Shown here: piece after piece, positions 44,239-52,097 of the stretch
Layout: every line of letters starts with the position of its first letter
How positions within the stretch are numbered: position 1 is the stretch's first letter
Assembly: GCF_008704715.1 (NCBI RefSeq)
Contig: NZ_CP023689.1
Span: 3,596,001-3,660,000, forward strand
Length of the DNA: 64,000 nucleotides
Direction: 5' to 3'
Origin: Streptomyces chartreusis
Lineage (GTDB): Bacteria; Actinomycetota; Actinomycetes; Streptomycetales; Streptomycetaceae
The notes under the pieces: generated by a model
Database searches by the model: none
Seen by the model: the letters and a program-made list of their open reading frames with translations, nothing else
What the model was told of the DNA's origin: nothing
Position numbers and translations under genes: made by a program

Positions 44239-45816
44239 TCAGAACTGCAGCGCCCAGGCGTCGATCCGCCCGGTGTCCAGGTTCGCGTTGTCGCTGACGC
44301 GGAGCTTCCACGTGCCGTTGGCGGTCTCCGAGGAGGCGTTCACCGAGTACGTGGTGTTGATGTTGTCCGAACTGCCGCCGGTGCCGTACGACTTCATCGT
44401 GTACGCGGTGCCGTCGGGGGCGATCAGCTGGACCTGGAGGTCGCCGATGTAGGTGTGCACGATGTGGACCTCGACGGCCAGCGCCGAGGGCGCGTTGCCG
44501 GAGACGCCGGAGACCGTCACCGGGGACTCGACGGTGGCGTTGTCGGCGATGGCGTAGTCACCGGTGTTCTCGAAGCGCGGGCCCGGCGGGGTGGTCGTGC
44601 CGCCGCCGACGTAGAGCAGCCGGTTGGGCGAGCCGGTGCCCGGGCTGGTGACGACGCCGGTGGTGGCGGCGGCCGTCAGGGCCGAGGAGACCTGGGCCGG
44701 GGTCGAGGTCGGGTTGTCGGCGAGGTAGAGCGCCGCGGCGCCCGCGACGTGCGGGGTCGCCATCGACGTACCGGAGATGGTGTTGGTCGCCGAGTCGCCG
44801 GAGTTCCAGGCCGAGGTGATGGACGAACCCGGCGCGAACAGGTCGAGCACCGAGCCGTAGTTGGAGTAGCCGGCCTTGGCGTCGGTCGAGGTCGTCGCGC
44901 CGACCGTGATGGCCTCGGTGACGCGTGCGGGGGACCTGGTGGAGGCATTGGTCGTCTCGTTGCCGGCCGCGACGGCGAAGGTGACGCCGGAGGCGATGGC
45001 GTTGCGTACGGCCGTGTCGAGGGCGGTGTCGGCGCCGCCGCCGAGGGACATGTTGGCGACGGCCGGCTTGACGGCGTTCTGCGCGACCCAGTCGATGCCG
45101 GCGACGACCTGGGCGGTCGTGCCGGAACCGGAGTTGTTCAGCACGCGCACGCCGACGACCTTGGCCTTCTTGGCGACACCGTAGGCGTTGCCCGCGACCG
45201 TGCCGGCGACGTGCGTGCCGTGGCCGTTGCCGTCCTGGGCGGTGTTGTCGTTGTCGATGGCGTCGTAGCCGTAGGAGGCGCGGCCGCCGAAGTCGCTGTG
45301 GGTGATGCGGACGCCGGTGTCGATGACGTACGCGGTCACGCCCTGCCCGGCGGAGTCCGGGTAGGTGTAGGAGCTGTTCAGCGGCAGGTTCTTCTGGTCG
45401 ATGCGGTCCAGACCCCAGGAGGGCGGGTTGGTCTGGGTCGCGTCGATGCTGAACGTGCGGTTCTGCACGACGGAGGCGACCGCCGGGTCGGCGGCGAGCC
45501 GCTTCGCCTCGGTCGCGGAGGCCTCGATCGAGTAGCCGTTCAGGGCCTTCCTGTACGTCCGCTCGATGCCGGCGCCGTACCGCTCGACGAGGGCGCGGCC
45601 GGCCTGGGAGCCGGAGCGGGCGTGGTCCGCCCTGAGCGTCACGATGTAGCTGTCGGCGACGGCGTTCGCCGCCCCGGCGTACTGGACGCGGCCCTCGGGG
45701 GCGGCCGCTGCGGGGAGCGCGGAGACGAGGCCCGCGGCGAGCGCCGCGGTGGCCGTGAGGCTGAGGGCGGCGAGTCTTCGCCTGCTGTCTCTGCGGGAGT
45801 TACGCATCACTGCCAT
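44239..45816 (-). CDS. Secreted subtilisin-like serine protease with P/proprotein-convertase domain (525 aa)
   Basis: Extracellular S8 protease. GAGGAGG 9 nt before the ATG at 45816 sets the start. The Arg-rich leader RRDSRRRLAALSLTATAALAAGLVSALPAAAA is a signal peptide. An I9 propeptide (DSYIVTLRADHARSG and on to NRTFSID) precedes the catalytic domain, with Asp in AYVIDTGVR, His in GNGHGTHVAGT, the oxyanion Asn in AAGNET, and Ser in SGTSMATPHVAG. After a Thr/Pro linker the C-terminal ~110 residues (DLQVQLIAPDGTAYTMKSYGTGGSSDNINTTY, NGTWKLRVSDNANLDTGRIDAWALQF) form a P-domain. A run of nine C lies about 35 nt upstream of the start. Confidence 0.95.
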   Translation of the reverse strand: MAVMRNSRRDSRRRLAALSLTATAALAAGLVSALPAAAAPEGRVQYAGAANAVADSYIVTLRADHARSGSQAGRALVERYGAGIERTYRKALNGYSIEASATEAKRLAADPAVASVVQNRTFSIDATQTNPPSWGLDRIDQKNLPLNSSYTYPDSAGQGVTAYVIDTGVRITHSDFGGRASYGYDAIDNDNTAQDGNGHGTHVAGTVAGNAYGVAKKAKVVGVRVLNNSGSGTTAQVVAGIDWVAQNAVKPAVANMSLGGGADTALDTAVRNAIASGVTFAVAAGNETTNASTRSPARVTEAITVGATTSTDAKAGYSNYGSVLDLFAPGSSITSAWNSGDSATNTISGTSMATPHVAGAAALYLADNPTSTPAQVSSALTAAATTGVVTSPGTGSPNRLLYVGGGTTTPPGPRFENTGDYAIADNATVESPVTVSGVSGNAPSALAVEVHIVHTYIGDLQVQLIAPDGTAYTMKSYGTGGSSDNINTTYSVNASSETANGTWKLRVSDNANLDTGRIDAWALQF

Positions 45817-45999
45817 CTGAGGGATCCTCCTCAATCGGTGGTGCGTCGGTGGGGGGGGGAGCACGGGCCGAGAAGGAATGTGAAGGTGAATTTGGACAGG
45901 AACATGTCAAATTCCTGTGTCGCACCTGTGCACCAGCCGAAAGATTGAGGGCTCCACAGGAATTACACAAGGGCCCTGCACGGCGAACCTGACGCGCCT

Positions 46000-46149
46000 T
46001 CATTTCTGCCACCACCAGATCACCACCGTCACGGCACCGGACCCGGCCGCCGCGGCGGCGCCGCGCAACGCGCTGAGTGCGGTGATGCGGGCCAGGCGCC
46101 GCCAGGGATACGGGCGGCGGGTACGCGGGGGCGTCGGCGCGGGGTCCAT
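46000..46149 (-). CDS. Small single-pass membrane protein, 49 aa
   Basis: Probably a real short gene. CAGGAG lies 6 nt before the ATG at 46149. The peptide is DPAPTPPRTRRPYPWRRLARITALSALRG followed by a hydrophobic AAAAAGSGAVTVVIWWW and a terminal QK. That is a proline/arginine-rich cytosolic or leader part and one short membrane helix ending in three tryptophans. The product is divergent from the repeat ATPase gene (170 nt between starts) and upstream of the subtilisin gene on the same strand. No family recognised; a regulatory or membrane-active peptide is possible. Confidence 0.5.
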   Translation of the reverse strand: MDPAPTPPRTRRPYPWRRLARITALSALRGAAAAAGSGAVTVVIWWWQK

Positions 46150-46319
46150 CTGCTGCTCCTGCTTCGGTCCGTGCGGATGTGTCCCATCCAGTTGACGCAC
46201 GGTGGAGTGACAACTCCCAGCCAACTCGGAACAGTTCGGAATCCGACTGCGTAACCTGAGGTCAACGTGGCCGCCGGATTTCCGAACCGGAAAAGCGGGG
46301 TCGGTGCTCAGGAGGTGGC

Positions 46320-49300
46320 GTGGCGTCGCTGGTGCTGGAGGAACTCGGCCGGTTACGCAGGTGCGCCGAGGAGCGGCTCGCCGATCGTGAACTGCGGCTG
46401 GTGCGCAGCAGACTGGCCGAGGAGTCCGGTGTCTCGGTCAAGACGATCAGCGACTGGTTCAACCACAAGCACGAGCCGCGGAACCTCGACCACCTGCTGG
46501 CGGTTGCCCGGATCCTGGCCCGCTGGGCCGAACTGCCGCCTCCGGTACCCCGCCAGTGGTCCGCCCTGATGGCCGCCGACCGGACTCCCGAGGCGCAGTC
46601 GGAGATGAGGACGCCGCCCGCGCAGCCGGCGGTTCCCGGCATCGCCGACGACCACGGACCTCCGGTGCCGGGCCCCGACGACCGGGCCGCGCCCGGCCGG
46701 CCGGTGACCGAACTCGCCGACCCCTTCTCGCTGGAGGTCCACCGGGCGATCGACGTGCCCCCGGCGACCGCCCCGCCCGGTGCCGGCCGGGGCGAGGCCC
46801 TGCCCCTGCTCCCGGCCTACGTCGAGCGCGGGCACGACGCACGGCTGCGGGAGACGGTGCAGCAGGGTGCCGACGGCGTCAGCGGCATCGTCGTGCTGGT
46901 CGGCGGGTCCTCCTGCGGCAAGACGCGGGCCTGCTGGGAGGCCGTACAGACGTTGCCGGCGGCGTGGCGGCTGTGGCATCCGATCGCGCCCGACCGTCCG
47001 CAGGCCCTCCTGGCAGGGCTGGCCGCGGTCTCGCCGCGGACGGTCGTGTGGCTCAACGAGATGCAGCACTACCTGCTGACGCCGACCGACTCCGTCGGCG
47101 AGCGCGTCGCCGCCGGGCTGCGCGACCTGCTCACCGAGCCGGACCGCGCCCCCGTGCTGGTCCTGGGCACCATGTGGCCCGAGTACTGGGCCGCCCTCGC
47201 CGACACACCCCAGCCCGGTGTGCCGGACGCCCATCCGCAGGCCCGTGTCCTGCTCAGCGGCGCCGTCGTGCCGGTGCCGGACACCTTCAACGCCCCGGCC
47301 CTGAAGGCGCTCAAGGACACCGCCGCCGGTGACCCGAGGCTGGCCCGCGCCGTGGCCGAGGCCGAGCAGGGGCAGATCACCCAGTACCTGGCGGGCGCCC
47401 CGTCCCTGCTCGACCGCTACCGGGCCGCGCCCACCGCCGCGCGGGCGCTCATCGAGACGGCGATGGACGCCCGCCGGCTGGGGCACGGCCGGGCGCTGCC
47501 GCTCGCCCTGCTGGAGACGGCCGCGCCCGGCTATCTGACCGACGGTCAGTGGGACACGCTCGGCGAGGACTGGCTGGAACAGGCCCTCGCCTACACGGCC
47601 GCCCCCTGCCACGGCGCCCGCGGCCCCCTCACCCGGATCCGGCCCCGGCCCGGCGACCCGTACCCGGCCCAGCCGCACTACGTCCTCGCCGACTACCTGG
47701 AACAGGAGGGCCGCACCAGCCGCCGTACCACCGGCGTGCCCCCGCAGTTGTGGCACGCGCTCGTCGAGCACGCCGCCGTCGGCAGCCATGTCGACATCGC
47801 GCGGGCGGCACAACTGCGCGGCTTCAAACGGCTCGCGGTGCACGCGTACGCGCGGGCCGCCGCGCACGGGGACACCTTCGCGCTGCTGCAGGCCGCGAAG
47901 GTGTTGCGCGAGGCCGGCCGTACCGCGGAGGCCATCGACTGGTACCAGCGCGCCGCGGAGGCCGGTGACTCCTTCGCGCTGCACCAGACGACCGCCCTGC
48001 TGCGCGAGGCGGGCCGCACCGACGAAGCCATCGGCTGGTTCCGGCGTGCCGCCGAGACCGGGGACACCGAGGCGCTCCAGCAGACCCTGGACCTGCTGGG
48101 CGGGGCCGGGCGACGCGAGGACGCCCTCGGCTGGCTGCGGCAGCGGGCCGAGGCCGGGGACATCGAGGCGATGCGCCGGCTGGCGTACGAGTTGCAGACG
48201 GCGGGCGACCTCGAGGACGCCCTGTCGTGGTACCGCCGGGCCGCCGAGGCCGGCGACATCGACGCCATGCGCAGGGCGGCCGGACTGCTGCAGGTCATGG
48301 GCGCCGAGGGCGAGTCCCTGACCTGGTTCCGGCGGGCCGCCGAGACCGGCGACACCTACGCCTTGCAGCAGACGATCGAGCTGCTGCTGGACGGGGGACG
48401 GCGTGAGGAGGCGGTCCGCTGGCTGCGCACCCGGGTCAAGACCGACGACGCCTTCGCCTTCGAGAAGATGGTCGATCTGCTGTGGGCCGCCGGACGCACC
48501 GACGACGCGCTGGACGCGCTGCGTGCGCGGGCCCGCTCCGGTCACGAGTCCGCGCTGCTGCGGGCGGTGTCGCTGCTGAGCGGGGCCGGGCGCGTCGACG
48601 AGGCCGTTCAGTGGCTGACGGAACAGGCCGCATCAGGCGGCGCCGGCATCCGGCGTCCCCTGGTCGACCTGCTGCTGGAGGCGGGCCGCGGCGAGGAGGC
48701 CATAACGTGGTTGCGCGGCTGGGCCGAGACCGGCGACACCGGGGCGCGGCGCCGGGCCGTCGACCTGCTCCTGGAGAGCGGCCGCGCCGAGGAGGCCGTC
48801 GCCTGGCTGCGTGAACGCGCCGAGGCCGGCGACATGGACGCCCTGTGGCAGGCGGCCTCTCTGTTCCAGCAGGAGGGCCGCACCGACGAGGCCCTGACGT
48901 GGTACGCCCGCGCCGCCGACGCCGGGCACACCTCCGCGATGCTCCAGGCCGGCGACGTACTGCGCCGGACCGGCCGTACCGCCCAGGCGCTCGAGTGGTA
49001 CCAGCGGGGCGTCGACTCCGGTGAGGCCGACGCCGCCCAGCAGATCGTCGACGTGCTGCTGGAGGGCGGTCGGGCCGAGGAGGCCGTCGCCTGGCTGCGC
49101 GAACGCGCCGAGGCCGGCGACATGGACGCCCTGTGGCAGGCGGGTTCCCTGCTCCAGCAGGAGGGCCGCACCGACGAAGCCCTGGAGTGGTACGCCCGCG
49201 CCGCCGACGCCGGTGACGCGGACGCGCTGTGGCAGGGCGCCTTCCTGTCGCAGGAGGAGGGCCGCACCGACGAGGCCCTGGAGTGGTACGACCGTGCCGC

Positions 49301-50027
49301 CCGGGCCGGTGAGACCAGCGCTCTCAGCCAGGCGGCCAGCCTGTTGCAGGGTGCGGGCCGGCTCGACGAGGCGCTGCGGTGGTACGACCGCGCGGCGGAC
49401 GCCGGGGACGCGGAGGCGCTGTGGCAGGCGGCCTCGCTGCTCCAGGAGGCGGGGCGGCGGGACCAGGCGATCGACTGGTACATGCGGGCCGGGGAGGCCG
49501 GCGACGCGGACGCCCTGTGGCAGGCCGCGTTCCTGCTGCGCGAGGCCGGCCGCGTCGACGAGGCGATCGACTGGCTGCGGGCCCGGGCCTCGGACGGCTG
49601 CGGCTTCGTCCTGTGGTTCGCCGGCGACCTGCTGCGCGAGGCCGGCCGCTCCGGTGAGGCGCTGGCCCTCTACCGGCACGCGGCGGAGACGGGCGACACG
49701 TTCGCGCTGCGCTGGGCCGCCGAGCTCTCCCAGGAGGCGGGCCGCACCGACGAGGCCCTGGAGTGGTACGAGCGCGCCGCGGAGGCCGGCGACATCAGCG
49801 CGCTGCGCCAGGCCGCCGAACTGCTCCAGCGGATGGGCCAGGTCGACGAGGCCCTGACGTGGTGCCGCCGGGCCGCCGAGTCGGGCATGGTCTTCGCCCT
49901 GCACAGCGCGATCGACCTGCTGCGCAGGGCGGGCCGCGAGGAGGCCGCGGACCGGCTGGGGCGGTACGGGTGGGAGCCGGGTGGGGAGATCGCCGGGGGG
50001 TGGGAGGCTGTGCCGCCGGAGGTGTGA
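46320..50027 (+). CDS. HTH / P-loop (STAND-like) ATPase with 22 TPR-like repeats (1235 aa); TTA codon 12
   Basis: Large signalling-type ATPase. Residues ~20-65 form a helix-turn-helix (LAEESGVSVKTISDWFNHKHEP). After a Pro-rich linker comes PAYVERGHDARLRETVQQ and Walker A GGSSCGKT at 195-202, a Walker B-like VVWLNEMQHY, and a winged/helical part (GARGPLTRIRPRPGD). Residues 517-1220 are 22 repeats of exactly 32 residues, consensus GDxxALxQAAxLLxEAGRTDEALxWYxRAAEA, i.e. Sel1/TPR-like helical pairs forming a sensor solenoid. AGGAGG precedes GTG 46320. Codon 12 is TTA, so translation may depend on bldA tRNA. STAND-like ATPases with repeat sensors work in signalling and antiphage defence; this family is widespread in Streptomyces but its role is unknown to me. 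Confidence 0.85.
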   Translation: MASLVLEELGRLRRCAEERLADRELRLVRSRLAEESGVSVKTISDWFNHKHEPRNLDHLLAVARILARWAELPPPVPRQWSALMAADRTPEAQSEMRTPPAQPAVPGIADDHGPPVPGPDDRAAPGRPVTELADPFSLEVHRAIDVPPATAPPGAGRGEALPLLPAYVERGHDARLRETVQQGADGVSGIVVLVGGSSCGKTRACWEAVQTLPAAWRLWHPIAPDRPQALLAGLAAVSPRTVVWLNEMQHYLLTPTDSVGERVAAGLRDLLTEPDRAPVLVLGTMWPEYWAALADTPQPGVPDAHPQARVLLSGAVVPVPDTFNAPALKALKDTAAGDPRLARAVAEAEQGQITQYLAGAPSLLDRYRAAPTAARALIETAMDARRLGHGRALPLALLETAAPGYLTDGQWDTLGEDWLEQALAYTAAPCHGARGPLTRIRPRPGDPYPAQPHYVLADYLEQEGRTSRRTTGVPPQLWHALVEHAAVGSHVDIARAAQLRGFKRLAVHAYARAAAHGDTFALLQAAKVLREAGRTAEAIDWYQRAAEAGDSFALHQTTALLREAGRTDEAIGWFRRAAETGDTEALQQTLDLLGGAGRREDALGWLRQRAEAGDIEAMRRLAYELQTAGDLEDALSWYRRAAEAGDIDAMRRAAGLLQVMGAEGESLTWFRRAAETGDTYALQQTIELLLDGGRREEAVRWLRTRVKTDDAFAFEKMVDLLWAAGRTDDALDALRARARSGHESALLRAVSLLSGAGRVDEAVQWLTEQAASGGAGIRRPLVDLLLEAGRGEEAITWLRGWAETGDTGARRRAVDLLLESGRAEEAVAWLRERAEAGDMDALWQAASLFQQEGRTDEALTWYARAADAGHTSAMLQAGDVLRRTGRTAQALEWYQRGVDSGEADAAQQIVDVLLEGGRAEEAVAWLRERAEAGDMDALWQAGSLLQQEGRTDEALEWYARAADAGDADALWQGAFLSQEEGRTDEALEWYDRAARAGETSALSQAASLLQGAGRLDEALRWYDRAADAGDAEALWQAASLLQEAGRRDQAIDWYMRAGEAGDADALWQAAFLLREAGRVDEAIDWLRARASDGCGFVLWFAGDLLREAGRSGEALALYRHAAETGDTFALRWAAELSQEAGRTDEALEWYERAAEAGDISALRQAAELLQRMGQVDEALTWCRRAAESGMVFALHSAIDLLRRAGREEAADRLGRYGWEPGGEIAGGWEAVPPEV
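47868..49979 (+). repeat. 22 in-frame 96-bp coding repeats
   Basis: Twenty-two consecutive units of 32 codons, with no insertion or deletion, span residues 517-1220. Copies at 48786-48925 and 49074-49213 (three units apart) are about 94% identical in DNA, much closer than the rest, indicating a recent duplication or gene conversion. Confidence 0.93.
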
Positions 50028-50114
50028 CGCGGGTGACGGAGCGGGCAGTCGGCGAGGCACGAGGCGGTGCCGCCGGGGCCGCGGCAGTTGTTGGTGTCGG
50101 GTCGGTTGCCGGGT

Positions 50115-50190
50115 CCGGGTCAGTTGTCGGGGCCGGGACTGGGGGAGGGCGCCGGAGCGGGGTTGGCCGTCGGGGCCGGGTCAGTTGTCG
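50115..50190. repeat. 15-bp direct repeat at the SDR gene 3' end
   Basis: CCGGGTCAGTTGTCG occurs at 50115-50129 and 50176-50190; the second copy contains the SDR stop codon. The 153-nt spacer is GT/GG-rich with other partial copies (GGTTGGTGTCGGG, GGTTGCCGGG), a decayed minisatellite. Confidence 0.7.
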
Positions 50191-51011
50191 AAGGCTGTTG
50201 CTCGGGTGCGCTTTTCCCAGGCCGCGACGTCCGTGCGGACCTGGTCGAGGTGGCCGAGGACCGCGTCGACGCCGTCGTCGCCCAGCGGCAGCCGCAGCGG
50301 GGTGTCCTCGGCCTCCAGCGCGGCCAGGATGAGCGCCGCCGCCTTCGCCGGGTCGCCGGGCTGGGTGCCGTCGCCGCCGGAGACGAACCCGCGGGTCTGG
50401 CTCACCTTGGAGTACAGGCCGCTGTCCGTGCTCGTGCCGGCCCGCCCCGTCTCGAACAGCGAGGTGCGGAAGGAGCCCGGCTCCACGATCAGCACCTTGA
50501 TGCCGAACTCCGCGACCTCGTCGGCGAGCCCCTCGGACAGCCCCTCCAGCGCGAACTTGGTTCCGCTGTACGCCGAGAAGCCCGCGAAGGACATCTGCCC
50601 GCCCATGCTGCTCATCTGCACGACCGCCCCCGACCGCCGCTCCCGCATGTGCGGCAGCACGGCCCGGGTGAGAGCGGCCGGCCCGAAGACATGCACCTCG
50701 AACAGCTCGCGCAGCTCCTGCTCGGTGGTCTCCTCGAAGGCACCGACGTGCGTGCGGCCCGCGTTGTTGACCAGGACGTCGATCCTGCCGTGCCGCGCGA
50801 TCACATCCCGTACGGCGGCCTCCGCGGCCCCCGTGTCGCCGACGTCCAGACGCAGCGCCTCCACCTGATCGGGGTGGGCGGCCACGAGATCGTCCAGGCC
50901 CTCGGGACGCCGTACCGCACCCACCACGACATCGCCCTCGGCGAGGGCGGCGTCCGCGACGGCCCGGCCGAAACCGCTGCTCGCGCCCGTGATCAGCCAC
51001 ACCTTGTTCAT
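50181..51011 (-). CDS. Short-chain dehydrogenase/reductase (276 aa)
   Basis: Classical SDR oxidoreductase with a Rossmann fold. TGASSGFG at 8-15 is the NAD(P)-binding glycine motif; an Arg-rich turn AVRRPEG suggests NADPH. NNAGRTHVG, the catalytic Ser in VVQMSSMGG and Tyr/Lys in AYSGTKFALEG complete the active site. The VEPGSFRTSLF segment and length fit the 'oxidoreductase with NNAG' SDR subgroup common in actinobacteria. GAGGAG precedes the ATG. Divergent from a LysR regulator with 93 nt between the starts, so it is the probable target of that regulator. Substrate unknown. Confidence 0.93.
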   Translation of the reverse strand: MNKVWLITGASSGFGRAVADAALAEGDVVVGAVRRPEGLDDLVAAHPDQVEALRLDVGDTGAAEAAVRDVIARHGRIDVLVNNAGRTHVGAFEETTEQELRELFEVHVFGPAALTRAVLPHMRERRSGAVVQMSSMGGQMSFAGFSAYSGTKFALEGLSEGLADEVAEFGIKVLIVEPGSFRTSLFETGRAGTSTDSGLYSKVSQTRGFVSGGDGTQPGDPAKAAALILAALEAEDTPLRLPLGDDGVDAVLGHLDQVRTDVAAWEKRTRATAFDN

Positions 51012-51104
51012 GACAGCTCCTCGTCACATCTCGTTTGCAAGGGCTCGCACGGACCACCCTGCTTCCGAATGCGGTTGCCCGTCCAAGACCCGCACTGGTA
51101 ACCG

Positions 51105-52016
51105 ATGGTTATGGCGATGGACGTTCATGTACGGGACCTGCGCTACTTCGTGGCGGTGGCCGAGGAACTGCATTTCACCCGGGCGGCCGAGCGGCTGTAC
51201 GTCTCGCAGCCCGCGCTCAGCAAGCAGGTGCGCGCGCTGGAGCGGCACCTGGGCGTGGAGCTGTTCCGCCGCGATCCGCAGGGCGTGACGCTCACCGAGG
51301 CGGGCGCGGCGCTGCTGCCGCACGCCCGGCGCGTGCTGGACGCCTGGTCGGAGGGGTCGGCGGCGCTGGAGGTCGCCCGGGTCGCGGCGCGGAGCACGCT
51401 GGTCGTGGGCATGAGCACCAGCCCCGGCCGGGGCGGCCTGCTGCCCGCGATCCGCTCCCGTTTCACGGCCGCCCACCCGGACACCGTGCTGCGGCTGCGG
51501 CAGGTGAGCTGGGAGGACCCCACCGCGGGGCTGGCCGACGGGGACGCCGACATCGCCTTCGTCTGGCTGCCGCTGCCGGACGCCGAGCGCTACGGCTGGA
51601 CGGTGGTCGCGGAGGAGCCCCGGCTGGTCGCCCTCCCGGACACCCACCGTCTCGCTTCTCGCCCGGAGATCGACTTCGCGGACCTGCTGGACGAGCCCTT
51701 CCTCGCCCTGCCGGCCGGCGCCGGGCCGTTGCGCGACTACTGGCTGGCCCTGGAGGAACGGGCCGGGCGGCCACCCCGCATCGGGGCGGAGATCGCCGGC
51801 ACCGAGGAGACGTACGAGGCGCTGGTCGCGGGCCTCGGGGTGTGCCTGGTGGCCACGGGCAACGCTCCGCTGATCACCCTGGGCGGGGTGGTGACACGTC
51901 CGGTACGGGGGCTCGCGCCGAGCCGTTTCGCGCTGGCGTGGCGCCGGGAGGACGCCCGGCGGCCTCTTGTACGGGCCTATGCGGAGGCTTGCAGGCGGGT
52001 GGCGGGAGGGTCGTGA
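51105..52016 (+). CDS. LysR-family transcriptional regulator (303 aa)
   Basis: The N-terminal winged HTH (DVHVRDLRYFVAVAEELHFTRAAERLYVSQPALSKQVRALERHLGVELFRRDPQGVTLTEAGAALLPHARRVL) is canonical LysR, followed by a substrate-binding-protein-like effector domain (LVVGMSTSPGRGGLLPAIRSRFTAAHPDTVLRLRQVSWEDPTAGLADGDADIAFVWLPLP). ATG 51105 is used, but ATGs at 51111 and 51117 are in frame, and the last gives the conserved start MDVHVRDL. No Shine-Dalgarno. It presumably binds the 93-nt divergent region and controls itself and the SDR gene; no clear T-N11-A palindrome was picked out. Confidence 0.93.
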   Translation: MVMAMDVHVRDLRYFVAVAEELHFTRAAERLYVSQPALSKQVRALERHLGVELFRRDPQGVTLTEAGAALLPHARRVLDAWSEGSAALEVARVAARSTLVVGMSTSPGRGGLLPAIRSRFTAAHPDTVLRLRQVSWEDPTAGLADGDADIAFVWLPLPDAERYGWTVVAEEPRLVALPDTHRLASRPEIDFADLLDEPFLALPAGAGPLRDYWLALEERAGRPPRIGAEIAGTEETYEALVAGLGVCLVATGNAPLITLGGVVTRPVRGLAPSRFALAWRREDARRPLVRAYAEACRRVAGGS

Positions 52017-52097
52017 TCGGTACGGTCGCGGTGATCGGTCGCGGTAATCAGTACGGCCGTATGCGGCGCGGCTTTCTCCGTCACGCCGCCTGTTCTG

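Noticed and set aside
46353..48545. 730-codon open frame antisense to the repeat ATPase
   Set aside because: Reflects the GC-rich repeats on the opposite strand; no ribosome site, composition not protein-like.
47868..49979. Regularly spaced ~96-bp repeats considered as a CRISPR array
   Set aside because: Repeats are contiguous, diverged and in frame within a coding sequence; there are no spacers and no cas genes.
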